From Tepidibacter aestuarii (GTDB lineage: Bacteria > Bacillota > Clostridia > Peptostreptococcales > Peptostreptococcaceae), in the NCBI RefSeq assembly GCF_934924865.1, contig NZ_OW235315.1, forward strand, positions 2,480,001 to 2,544,000: a DNA stretch of 64,000 nucleotides, given 5' to 3'. The translations under genes were made by a program, and so were the position numbers. Below the pieces are notes generated by a model. The model had not been told where the DNA came from. It did not search any database and saw nothing but the letters and a program-made list of their open reading frames with translations. Below, piece by piece: positions 16,989 to 25,702 of this stretch (position 1 is the stretch's first letter; every line of letters begins with the position of its first letter).

Positions 16989-17798
16989 TTATCCTTTTAT
17001 CCCAGAAAGAGTAACCCCTTCTACGAATCGTTTTTGCAAAATCAAATAAATTATAAAAGATGGTAAAAAAGTTAATGTAGATCCAGCCATTACCAAGCCA
17101 TAATTAACAGTATATTGAGCATTTAAGCTTGAAAGTCCAACTGTCAATGTTCTAACAGAATCATTAGTTGTAATAATTAACGGCCATAAAAACTCATTCC
17201 ATGCACCTATAAATGTAAATATAGTAAGTGTTATTATTGCAGGCTTTATTAAAGGAACTACTATTTGAAAAAATATACTAATGTCAGAACAACCATCTAT
17301 TCTAGCTGAATCTATTAGATCATTAGGTATATTAAGTATTGCTTGTCTCATTAGAAATATACCAAAAGCAGTTGGTATAGGAAGTATAAGTGCAAGATAA
17401 CTATTAATCCACCCTAATTGTCTCATTATTATATAAAGCGGAATCATAGTTACTTGAGAAGGTATTATAAGTGTCATAATCATAAAGAAAAATATTTTTT
17501 CATTCCCTGGAAATTCTTTTTTTGCAAAAGCAAATCCAGCTAAACTACTAAATAATACATTTAACACTACACCTGATATAGCTATAAATAAACTATTCAA
17601 GAAATAATGCACAAAACTAGTATCTCTAATTATAGTTATATAGTTTTTTAAAGTTATATCAGATAAAGAAAAATCAAAGTTATAAGCTGTATATGTAATC
17701 TTAAAAGATGTTATTACCATATATACAAAAGGAACTATCATACAACTTGCAACCATAAGTAAGACTATGTTCCCAATTATTTGTTTTATGCTTTTCAT
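16989..17798 (-). CDS. Carbohydrate ABC transporter permease (MalG/UgpE-like)
   Basis: A 269-residue inner-membrane permease with six predicted membrane segments. The EAA loop that docks onto the ATPase is visible as DSARIDGCSDISIFFQIVVP followed by LIKPA (about 183-208). The N-terminal SCMIVPFVYMVITSFK and C-terminal FVEGVTLSGIKG ends are typical of CUT1-family MalG-type permeases. It is paired with the upstream permease and a lipoprotein-binding protein. No ATPase gene is present in the unit, which is common in Firmicutes where one MsmX/UgpC-type ATPase serves several importers. AAAGGAGGAA precedes the start. Confidence 0.93.
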   Translation of the reverse strand: MKSIKQIIGNIVLLMVASCMIVPFVYMVITSFKITYTAYNFDFSLSDITLKNYITIIRDTSFVHYFLNSLFIAISGVVLNVLFSSLAGFAFAKKEFPGNEKIFFFMIMTLIIPSQVTMIPLYIIMRQLGWINSYLALILPIPTAFGIFLMRQAILNIPNDLIDSARIDGCSDISIFFQIVVPLIKPAIITLTIFTFIGAWNEFLWPLIITTNDSVRTLTVGLSSLNAQYTVNYGLVMAGSTLTFLPSFIIYLILQKRFVEGVTLSGIKG

Positions 17799-17812
17799 AT
17801 AGTTCCTCCTTT

Positions 17813-18754
17813 TTAGTAAATAGATTTATCCTTTTGAAGTAATTTTCTTTGAAGTATTGATATAATAGCTATTAAAAGAAATAATACATTCGCAACAGCC
17901 ATTGCATACCCAGCTCTAAATTGCTTAAAAACTAAGTTATATATATGTAAAACCATAGTCATAGTAGATACACCAGGCCCTCCACCAGTTAATGTATATA
18001 CAAGATCAAATGTCTGAAGCGACCATATACAACCTAGAAAAACAACCATTATAGTGGTAGGTTTTAAAAGTGGTACAGTTATATAAAAGAATTCATGCAA
18101 TTTGCTCGCTCCGTCAACTCTAGCTGATTCATAATAACTCTTAGGAATATCCATAATTGCTGATATATATATAACCATAAAGTATCCTACATTTTTCCAT
18201 ATAGATATACCCATAAGTGTAGGTAACGCAAGTTTTGGATTTCCTATCCAATTAGGAGCATTAAATCCCAAATGAGTAAAAATTATATTTAGTGGCGATG
18301 TGTCTCCATTAAGAAATATTCTCCATACAATTCCAATAAGTATCATAGAAGATATTACAGGTACAAACATAGCTCCTTTAACAAATTCATTTAGTCTACT
18401 TTTCTCCCTTTTAGTTATCCATACAGCCATTAATAAAGCTATTGAAGTTTGAAGTGGGACAACACCCGCTGTGTATACAATTGTATTTTTAAGTGATGCT
18501 ATAAACATCTTATCTTGAGTAAGATTTAAATAATTCTTAATACCAACGAATTTTGCAGGAGCCATTATATTGTATTTTGTAAAACTAAAATAAACAGACA
18601 TTATTATAGGAATTACATAAAAGCTAATCAACAATATACCTATTGGAAGTATGTACCCATAAGCTGTAGCTTTTTTTAATATTTTTCTTTTATTAAAACC
18701 AAGTAATGTAGGTCTTTTTAAGTCTTCGTTTTTATTTAAAACTATATCTTCCAT
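17813..18754 (-). CDS. Sugar ABC transporter permease (MalF/UgpA-like)
   Basis: A 313-residue permease with six membrane segments after a cytoplasmic N-terminus that includes KRKILKKATAYGY. The EAA loop reads ESARVDGASKLHEFFYITVP followed by LLKP. The LTGGGPGVSTMTMVLHIYN segment near the C-terminus is diagnostic for CUT1 MalF/UgpA-type subunits. It forms the channel with the MalG-type partner encoded 14 bases downstream. AGAGGAG precedes the ATG. Confidence 0.93.
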   Translation of the reverse strand: MEDIVLNKNEDLKRPTLLGFNKRKILKKATAYGYILPIGILLISFYVIPIIMSVYFSFTKYNIMAPAKFVGIKNYLNLTQDKMFIASLKNTIVYTAGVVPLQTSIALLMAVWITKREKSRLNEFVKGAMFVPVISSMILIGIVWRIFLNGDTSPLNIIFTHLGFNAPNWIGNPKLALPTLMGISIWKNVGYFMVIYISAIMDIPKSYYESARVDGASKLHEFFYITVPLLKPTTIMVVFLGCIWSLQTFDLVYTLTGGGPGVSTMTMVLHIYNLVFKQFRAGYAMAVANVLFLLIAIISILQRKLLQKDKSIY

Positions 18755-18848
18755 AAAAATCTCCTCTTTAAGTCTAAATTTTGAATTACCACTTCAAAAT
18801 TCACAGTATATCCTGTAGATTTTGAACTAACAATTCACTATATGAAGA

Positions 18849-18884
18849 TAAGCAGCAAAAATATTTAATATTTTTGCTGCTTAA
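18849..18884 (-). terminator. Intra-operon hairpin after the solute-binding protein gene
   Basis: Perfect arms AGCAGCAAAAATA and complement surround a short loop, 18 bases beyond the binding-protein stop. No strong T-run follows on the minus strand, so it more likely stabilises or partly attenuates the message, letting the binding protein be made in excess over the permeases. Confidence 0.6.
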
Positions 18885-18902
18885 TATTATTATTTATCCA
18901 AA

Positions 18903-20180
18903 TTACTGATCTTCTGCTAATAAATCATTTGCATATTTAGCTGCCTCATCTAAAGCTTCTTTTGGTTCTACTTCTCCAACCATCATTCTTTGCAGCTGCT
19001 TCCATAGGTAATCATAAACCTCAACACCATGAGGAGCTACAACTAATGGTCTATATATTCCTTGATCATTTTCTATCATCTCTTTAAGTCTTGCATCTCC
19101 TTGATATGGTTCATCCTTAGATATTGGAGCTCTCGGATGATATTTATGGAATTTTGTCATAGATTCAGCACTTAACATATGCTGCATTAATTTAAATGAT
19201 AATTCTTTATCATCAGCTGCTGACATTAACGTTAATTGATCAACTGATGCGAATGTTCCCATATCCTTATTTTCTAATGAAGTTATAAATCCATAATTAA
19301 GATCTGGGAATGATTTATCTAGTATTTCAGATGCTGCTGATGAAAGCCAAATTGAGAATGCAGATTTTCCAGGTCCAAACGTAGTTTGTAACATTTCTTT
19401 GTTAGTTTGTGCCATTGCATTATCTGGAATTACTTTATCTTTAAACTTAAGGTCATATAAGAATTGAGCTGCTTCTAATCCCTCTTCATCATTAAATCTT
19501 ACAGTTTTTAAATCGTCGTTATAAAGTTCTCCACCTGCTTGCCATAAAAATCCATACCAGTTCCAGTTAAGATCTCCAAAGAAGTTTGCTCCCCATCCTT
19601 GAGAGAATCCCCACTGATCTATTTTTCCATCTCCATCAGTATCTTTTGTTGCTTTTTTAGCTATTCTTCTGAAGTCTTCCCAAGTTTTTGGAGGTTCTTC
19701 TCCAAGTTCTGCTAATATGTCTTTGTTATAATAAAGAACTGCTGGGTTTGCAGCTTCTATAGCAAGTCCATATATTCCGCCTAACATTTTACAGTCATCT
19801 ATGTATATATAGTTTTCCATATCTTTTTCTGTTAGGTAGTTAGTTAAATCTTCAACTGCTCCCATTTTAATGAATTGTGGGAACATTTCTGCGTACATGT
19901 ATCCAACATCAGGTCCTTCTCCTGCAGCAATTGCAGTTGCATATTTTTCAGGATATCCTTCCCAAGGTATTATTTCCAAATTAATTTTCACATTATTTTC
20001 TTCTTCAAATTCTTTAAGTATAGGCTCCCAAACAGGTTTATCGTTTTCCCCGATAGGAGGTAGCCATACAGTTAACTCTTTTGTCGCTTCTTCTGTTTTT
20101 TCAGTAGAAGTTGATCCACATCCAGCTAGGACAGATACTGTCATAACTAAAATTAAGGCCATGGCAAATAATCTTCTCAT
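18903..20180 (-). CDS. Extracellular solute-binding lipoprotein of a CUT1 sugar ABC importer
   Basis: A 425-residue binding protein with a lipoprotein signal peptide (SVLAGCGSTS, lipidated Cys21). Its first domain contains ELTVWLPPIGENDKPVWEPI and FEEENNVKINLEIIPWEGYP, and AIAAGEGPDVGYMYAEMFPQF follows, all typical of family 1 carbohydrate-binding proteins. Two lobes joined by a hinge are expected outside the membrane. It heads a tightly packed unit with two permeases, DUF4091, GNAT and three corrinoid-methyl-transfer proteins, so its ligand may be a methylated glycoside or related compound (inference). A good sigma-A promoter lies upstream, and AGAGGAGG precedes the start. Confidence 0.92.
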   Translation of the reverse strand: MRRLFAMALILVMTVSVLAGCGSTSTEKTEEATKELTVWLPPIGENDKPVWEPILKEFEEENNVKINLEIIPWEGYPEKYATAIAAGEGPDVGYMYAEMFPQFIKMGAVEDLTNYLTEKDMENYIYIDDCKMLGGIYGLAIEAANPAVLYYNKDILAELGEEPPKTWEDFRRIAKKATKDTDGDGKIDQWGFSQGWGANFFGDLNWNWYGFLWQAGGELYNDDLKTVRFNDEEGLEAAQFLYDLKFKDKVIPDNAMAQTNKEMLQTTFGPGKSAFSIWLSSAASEILDKSFPDLNYGFITSLENKDMGTFASVDQLTLMSAADDKELSFKLMQHMLSAESMTKFHKYHPRAPISKDEPYQGDARLKEMIENDQGIYRPLVVAPHGVEVYDYLWKQLQRMMVGEVEPKEALDEAAKYANDLLAEDQ

Positions 20181-20237
20181 CTAATAAATCCTCCTCTGTT
20201 ATAATTTGTATAATTTCTAAAAATTCTGTACACTGAA

Positions 20238-20266
20238 ATAATACAATATCCGCCTTAACTTGTCGA
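20238..20266 (-). promoter_or_regulatory. Sigma-A-type promoter of the ABC-corrinoid operon
   Basis: TCGACA (20261-20266), a 17-base spacer and TATTAT (20238-20243) on the minus strand lie 58 bases upstream of the binding-protein start. No other promoter of this quality was seen further down the unit. Confidence 0.6.
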
Positions 20267-20380
20267 ATAGAATTTTCCTATTGTAGAATCATATTCCATT
20301 AAATTTTTCTATAAAAACATTATTTAAATATTTCATGAGTTGAAATTCTGCATCTTACGTAGTCTATACGGTTGAAAAAT

Positions 20381-20420
20381 TAGAGTTAAGGGTTTAGAAA
20401 AAATCCCTTAACTCTTAATT
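20381..20420 (-). terminator. Intrinsic terminator of glgA
   Basis: Arms AGAGTTAAGGG and CCCTTAACTCT surround a 12-base loop and are followed by a T-run on the minus strand. The hairpin overlaps the glgA stop codon. Confidence 0.88.
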
Positions 20421-21844
20421 AAGCTCTCATATAACTTTTTATATTCATTAGTAGAATTTTTCCAACTATAATCTGCTCTCATAGCATTTTCAATAATTTT
20501 TTCCCATGTACATTTATCTTTATAATACTTTAATACCATGTTAATTGTATTAATCATATCATCACCCTCACAGTCTATAAAAGTAAAGCCGTTCCCCTCT
20601 TCAGTAAATACATCGTATTCATTGATCGTATCCTGTAATCCTCCAGTTTTTCTTACAATAGGAATACTTCCATATTTAAGAGCAATTAGCTGAGCTAATC
20701 CACAAGGTTCTCTTAAAGAAGGCATCAAGAATATATCAGAAGAAGCATATATTTTATGAGCTAAAGCCTCATTAAATAAAATATTAGCCGATAACTTTTT
20801 AGGATATTTATCAGCAAAATCCTTTATTTTAGATTCAATTTCAGGATCGCCCATTCCTAGAATTACCATCTGTATATCTTTAGATAATAGATTATCAAGT
20901 ATAGGAATCAACAATTCTATTCCTTTTGTATACGTTAATCTAGAAACCATAGCAATTAACGGGACTTCTTTATTTATTGGCAAATTTAATAATTTTTGTA
21001 GATTAACTTTGTTTTCTACCTTATTCTGTAAACAAGTTACATTATATTTAACAAAAATATCATCATCCTTACTAGGGTCATAAATGTTACAATCTATTCC
21101 ATTTATAATTCCATATAAATCATTCTTTCTCTTTCTTATAGGACCATCTAAACCTTCACCATACGATGATGTTTGTATTTCTTTGGCATAGGTCTTGCTG
21201 ACAGTTGTAACTAAGTCAGCGTAATTGATTCCTGCCTTCATAAAACTTACTCCTTTGTAAAGTCTAAGGGCATCATCATCATAATACTTCATTCCCAAGT
21301 TTAATAATGATTCTAGTATGTTTTTATCATAAATTCCTTGGTACTTTAAATTGTGTATGGTAAACACAGTTTTAATATTTGAAAATATAGGATTATTCTT
21401 TTTATATTCTTTTAATAGAGGACAGATCATGCCGCTATGCCAATCATTACAATGGATAATATTTGGTTTAAAATCTATATTTTCTATTGCTCCTAGTACA
21501 GCTTTGCAAAGATAAGAAAATCTTTTATCATCATCATCAAATCCATATATGCCGTCCCTTTCAAAATAATATTGTTGATCAATAAAGTAAAATGGAATAC
21601 CCTCATATTCTAAATATTCAATTCTACAATCTTGTTTTTCCAATCCTACTGGGACAGTAAATTCAGTAATGCATTTCATATTACTTTTAAATTCATTCGA
21701 AATCTCCTTATATTTTGGAATTATAACTCTTATATCAATTCCAAGCCTTCTTAGTGCCTTTGGTAGAGAAAATGCTACATCTGCAAGTCCTCCTACCTTT
21801 ATAAAAGGAAAAGCTTCAGATGACACATATAATACTTTTAACAT
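20408..21844 (-). CDS. glgA: Glycogen synthase (ADP-glucose starch synthase)
   Basis: A 478-residue GT5 family glucosyltransferase that extends alpha-1,4-glucan from ADP-glucose. The N-terminal VSSEAFPFIKVGGLADVAFSL contains the KxGGLADV motif that binds ADP-glucose. The second domain has MVSRLTYTKGIELLIP and SLREPCGLAQLIALKYGSIP, with the E-x7-E-like catalytic segment, and RKTGGLQDTI. The length is normal. With glgC upstream it provides the two committed steps of glycogen synthesis; branching enzyme and phosphorylase are not in the window. AAAGGAGC precedes the start. Confidence 0.95.
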   Translation of the reverse strand: MLKVLYVSSEAFPFIKVGGLADVAFSLPKALRRLGIDIRVIIPKYKEISNEFKSNMKCITEFTVPVGLEKQDCRIEYLEYEGIPFYFIDQQYYFERDGIYGFDDDDKRFSYLCKAVLGAIENIDFKPNIIHCNDWHSGMICPLLKEYKKNNPIFSNIKTVFTIHNLKYQGIYDKNILESLLNLGMKYYDDDALRLYKGVSFMKAGINYADLVTTVSKTYAKEIQTSSYGEGLDGPIRKRKNDLYGIINGIDCNIYDPSKDDDIFVKYNVTCLQNKVENKVNLQKLLNLPINKEVPLIAMVSRLTYTKGIELLIPILDNLLSKDIQMVILGMGDPEIESKIKDFADKYPKKLSANILFNEALAHKIYASSDIFLMPSLREPCGLAQLIALKYGSIPIVRKTGGLQDTINEYDVFTEEGNGFTFIDCEGDDMINTINMVLKYYKDKCTWEKIIENAMRADYSWKNSTNEYKKLYESLIKS

Positions 21845-21985
21845 TTTATCAGCTCCTTTATATCTAGCATAGAATACTCTCTACCTATTGAATTCACTAG
21901 ATTTATACAAAGACTTCATATGATTAATGTAGTCTTTAATTTAATTATTATAATTTAGTACACATTTAAAAAAGATTGTTATTAA

Positions 21986-22834
21986 CTATTTATATGTCTT
22001 GAGTCTTCTTCTAATTTCAGCAACAAGTTGTTCCTTTTCAAATTTAGGTATTATACCGACAGATAATCTACGAGCTGCCATAGGTATAATCCAAGAATCT
22101 ATATCCTCATAAGTAATATCTGACAGCTTCGTATATTCATCTATAAACACTTTAATCATTTCTTCTTTAATTAAATTAATATACTCTGCAGTTTTACTAG
22201 TAATATTTCTTGGTGATATTGCATGTCTAACCATTGGTAATATTGCATATCTAATCATAAGAATATATTCTGCTAAATCAACTTCCGGATTGCCTATTGA
22301 AGCATGCCTCCAATCAATCAATAACGGTCTATTGTCTTTAATTAATATATTATTCATATTAGGGTCTCCATGGCATAATTGTTGTTTTATGGGTATGCTA
22401 TTTAAAATGTCAATAACTAATTTTTTCTCTGAAGTCGTTAGATAATCCGCCTGATTTATAGAACATATAATAGGTTCTCTTTGCGACGGAATATTCTGAA
22501 TTGTCTTTTCATGTGTCTCACTTAGAATTTTAGCTGTTGTTCGCGCAATATCTTCGTAATTCAATCCTTTCTGATTTACAAAGCGTTCCATCAATGTTTC
22601 CCCATATATACGTTCAAATACAATTCCTGGACGACCATCAACATCTACCAATTTGAAAGGCTGTGGTACAGATACTCCACTATCCCAAGCAACTTGACTA
22701 TTTAAATACTCTGTTAGCATTGCTTGATGTCTTTTTTTATTCTTTGCTAACTTAATTATTTTCTCATTATTTTCCCACTCAAATATCTCAGCAGAAACGC
22801 CTTCATTAATTTTTCTACCAATTTTTGTACTCAT
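21986..22834 (-). CDS. Aminoglycoside-phosphotransferase-like (APH/choline kinase fold) kinase
   Basis: A 282-residue protein kinase-like fold enzyme. The catalytic loop LCHGDPNMNNILI (H-G-D-x-N-x-x-N, about 154-166) and the metal-binding IDWRHASIGNPEVDLAEYI are both intact, as is GIVFERIYGETLMERF in the N-lobe. Family members phosphorylate aminoglycosides, choline, methylthioribose, fructosamines or other small molecules; the sequence does not decide which. It lies between glgC (110 bases upstream) and glgA (141 bases downstream), which is unusual, but a role in glycogen metabolism is not shown. AAGGGGGG precedes the ATG. Confidence 0.82.
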   Translation of the reverse strand: MSTKIGRKINEGVSAEIFEWENNEKIIKLAKNKKRHQAMLTEYLNSQVAWDSGVSVPQPFKLVDVDGRPGIVFERIYGETLMERFVNQKGLNYEDIARTTAKILSETHEKTIQNIPSQREPIICSINQADYLTTSEKKLVIDILNSIPIKQQLCHGDPNMNNILIKDNRPLLIDWRHASIGNPEVDLAEYILMIRYAILPMVRHAISPRNITSKTAEYINLIKEEMIKVFIDEYTKLSDITYEDIDSWIIPMAARRLSVGIIPKFEKEQLVAEIRRRLKTYK

Positions 22835-22944
22835 TTTCCCCCCTTATAATCCGCATATTCGTTCTATGCCATAATATACTAACTAAAAATATATACGCTA
22901 TTTTATACAATTGAGTTCTTTGCATCTTTTCATATAACTTTCCT

Positions 22945-24069
22945 CTAGGTATCATTTACAATAAAAATTTTATCATTTCTATTTTTTATTATAGTCTCTG
23001 ATTTTACAACAACGTGCTCCATTACAATAACCCTTTCCAAAACTACATTATTTTTAATAATAACATTAGGCATAACTACTGAGTCTATAACTTTAGAGTT
23101 TTTCCCTATATACACTCCTGGAGATAAAACTGAGTTTTGTACTTCTCCATGAATAATACATCCTTCACCTAAAATGGAGGATTTAACTTTGCCAGTTTTA
23201 CCTACATAGTGAGGTGGATAATTATAATGTTTTGAGTATATATTCCAATTATTATCATATAAATTTAACTCACTATTTTCTTTTAGTAAATCCATATTTG
23301 CTCTCCATAAACTTTCCACAGTTCCTACATCCCTCCAGTATCCCTTAAATTCATAAGCAAACATATCTAATCTATCCTCTAACATTTTTGGAATAATATC
23401 TTTTCCAAAATCATTACTAGAGTTAGAGTTTTTTTCATCTTCAATTAAATATTTTTTTAGTACATTCCAATTAAAAATATACACTCCCATTGAAGCCAAA
23501 TTATTTGTAGCATTTTTTGCCTTTTCTTCAAATTCATAAATTCTATTATCATTATCTATATTCATTATTCCAAATCTGCTGGTTTGCTCCCATGGAACTC
23601 TAGTAGCAGCAATGGTAACTAATGATTCTTTCTTTTTATGATATTCAAGCAATGAATAATAATTCATTTTATAAATATGATCGCCTGATAATATCAAAAC
23701 ATATTTAGGTTCATATATATCTACAAAATCAATATTTTCATATATGGCATTTGCAGTTCCCTTATACCATCTACCTCCTTCTAATCCTATATACGGTGGT
23801 AAAATGGTTACAGTACCATTTGGCCTATTAATATACCAATCAGTTCCAATTCCTATATAGTAATTTAATTCTAAAGGGTTATATTGTGTCAGTACGCCAA
23901 CAGTATTAATTCCTGAATTACAGCAATTACTCAAGGTAAAATCAATAAGTCTATATTTTCCTCCAAAGCGAACTGCAGGCTTTGCCATATTATTAGTCAA
24001 TTCTCTTAACCGTAATCCACGGCCTCCTGCTAATAACATTACAACTATTTCTTTTTTTGACTTTATCAT
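22945..24069 (-). CDS. glgC: Glucose-1-phosphate adenylyltransferase
   Basis: GlgC makes ADP-glucose from glucose-1-phosphate and ATP, the committed step of bacterial glycogen synthesis. The protein has the nucleotidyl-transfer motif [14 protein letters not shown] followed by [44 protein letters not shown] with the metal-binding Asp, and [19 protein letters not shown] left-handed beta-helix with hexapeptide repeats follows ([20 protein letters not shown]). The 374-residue length is typical of single-subunit GlgC; no GlgD partner is adjacent. GAAGGGGGAA precedes the start. Confidence 0.95.
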   Translation of the reverse strand: MIKSKKEIVVMLLAGGRGLRLRELTNNMAKPAVRFGGKYRLIDFTLSNCCNSGINTVGVLTQYNPLELNYYIGIGTDWYINRPNGTVTILPPYIGLEGGRWYKGTANAIYENIDFVDIYEPKYVLILSGDHIYKMNYYSLLEYHKKKESLVTIAATRVPWEQTSRFGIMNIDNDNRIYEFEEKAKNATNNLASMGVYIFNWNVLKKYLIEDEKNSNSSNDFGKDIIPKMLEDRLDMFAYEFKGYWRDVGTVESLWRANMDLLKENSELNLYDNNWNIYSKHYNYPPHYVGKTGKVKSSILGEGCIIHGEVQNSVLSPGVYIGKNSKVIDSVVMPNVIIKNNVVLERVIVMEHVVVKSETIIKNRNDKIFIVNDT

Positions 24070-24122
24070 ACCTTGTTCCCCCTTCTCACTTCATCTTATT
24101 CACTCATTCCTAAAGTGTTCAG

Positions 24123-24165
24123 ATAAAAAAGGGTTATAATGATTAAAAAATCATTATAACCCTTT
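24123..24165 (-). terminator. Intrinsic terminator of the YfcC-family carrier gene
   Basis: AAAAGGGTTATAATGATT and its complement form an 18-bp stem with a short loop, followed by a T-run on the minus strand, directly after the stop codon. Confidence 0.9.
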
Positions 24166-24175
24166 TGATTTTATT

Positions 24176-25684
24176 TTAGATTAAAGCTTGTACTAATAAC
24201 ATGATTCCTGAGAATGCTGCTATTATACCCATTAGAGGCATTATAAATTTCAGCCACTTATCATACGTTACATCTACCATAGAAAGAGTTACTAATATAA
24301 GTCCTGTAGGAGTTATAAAAGCCATTAACCCTTGTCCATATTGATAAGCACTAACAATAACATCTCTTGGAAGTCCAACAGTATCTGCAAGAGGTGCCAT
24401 TATAGGCATAGATAAAACTGCAAGACCTGATGATGATGGAATGAAGAATCCTAATACACTGAATATAAACAGCATTAATATAGCGAATACTCCTCCATTC
24501 ATTCCTTGAACTACATGAGTAGCACTATTAAGTATTGAATCAGAAATAAGTCCATTATCTAGTATTAAGTTAACCGCTCTTGCAACCCCGATTGTAAGTC
24601 CAACACCTACTAGATCAGCAGCTCCTGCAACAAAATTATGAACGGCTTCCTTCTCACCCATTCCTGAAATAGCACAAATAAGAATACCTACTACTAAGAA
24701 TAGTGATGTCATTTCTAAGAACCACCATCCTTGAGATGAAACACCCCAAATCATAACACCAAAAGCGGCTGTGAATAAAGCTAGCATAAGCTTACGTCTA
24801 CCAGTAAACTCAGGAACTTCTTTATCTTGATTTAAGAATTTCTTCTCTAAGTCTTCTTTTTGAGTAAATATAAGAGACTTTGATGGATCTTTCTTAATCT
24901 TTTCAGCATACTTGATAATATATACAATAGTTATTATAGTAGCTATTACAAGACCTGTAGCTCTAAATGCAAGACCATTTGTAAATGATATTCCTGCTGC
25001 ATTAGATGCTATAACTGAAGAAAAAGGATTCACAGTTGAGAACATTGTACCAATAGATGAACCCATATATAAAGCAGCTATACAAACAATTGCATCATAA
25101 CCTGCTACCATAAACACCGGAACTAGTATTGGATAAAGCGCTATCGTCTCTTCTGCTAGTCCAAAGCTTGTACCACCTAGAGCAATTAAGAAAGTAACTA
25201 TAACTATTAGTAAGTACTCTCTTCCTTTTGTTGCACGTGAAAGACTTGCAAAACCTGCATCAAATGCTCCACTATTATTTAATACTCCTATTATACCTCC
25301 AATTATAAATACAAACATAATAATATCTATTGTTTCATAAACCCCTTGAATAGGAGCTTGAATAACCTCTTTAACTCCTTGAGGTCTGCTTTCAAGTTGT
25401 TCATATGTATTAGGAATTGCTACAGCTTTATAAATACTTCCATCTGTAAATTTAGCAACGTCTATTTTTATTCCTAATTCATCAAGAGTTGCCTGTGTTC
25501 CCTCATATTCTTTAGTAGAACCATCTGGTGAAGTAACAACAAACATTTGTGTAGAATCATCATACAACAGTTTACCATAAGAACCAGCTGGAACTGTATG
25601 AGTTAATACTGCTGCTAAAATTAATACAATGAATAATACAGTATAAGCAGTTGGGAAACTCATTTTTTTCTTAGCTTTTGTCAT
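24176..25684 (-). CDS. yfcC: YfcC/DcuC-family membrane carrier
   Basis: A 502-residue transporter with about 11-12 membrane segments, matching the YfcC branch of the C4-dicarboxylate/ArcD-like superfamily. After TM1 (YTVLFIVLILAAVLTHTVPAG) there is an extracellular loop of about 90 residues, then the IMFVFIIGGIIGVLNNSGAFDAG and ALGGTSFGLAEETIALYPIL motifs. FFIPSSSGLAVLSMPIMAPLA is in the second half. In clostridia these carriers are thought to move amino acids, short peptides or dicarboxylates; the substrate is not proven. The gene lies 18 bases after a PepV-type dipeptidase gene, which favours peptide or amino acid transport. Confidence 0.85.
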   Translation of the reverse strand: MTKAKKKMSFPTAYTVLFIVLILAAVLTHTVPAGSYGKLLYDDSTQMFVVTSPDGSTKEYEGTQATLDELGIKIDVAKFTDGSIYKAVAIPNTYEQLESRPQGVKEVIQAPIQGVYETIDIIMFVFIIGGIIGVLNNSGAFDAGFASLSRATKGREYLLIVIVTFLIALGGTSFGLAEETIALYPILVPVFMVAGYDAIVCIAALYMGSSIGTMFSTVNPFSSVIASNAAGISFTNGLAFRATGLVIATIITIVYIIKYAEKIKKDPSKSLIFTQKEDLEKKFLNQDKEVPEFTGRRKLMLALFTAAFGVMIWGVSSQGWWFLEMTSLFLVVGILICAISGMGEKEAVHNFVAGAADLVGVGLTIGVARAVNLILDNGLISDSILNSATHVVQGMNGGVFAILMLFIFSVLGFFIPSSSGLAVLSMPIMAPLADTVGLPRDVIVSAYQYGQGLMAFITPTGLILVTLSMVDVTYDKWLKFIMPLMGIIAAFSGIMLLVQALI

Positions 25685-25702
25685 TTTAAATATCCTCCTT
25701 TA

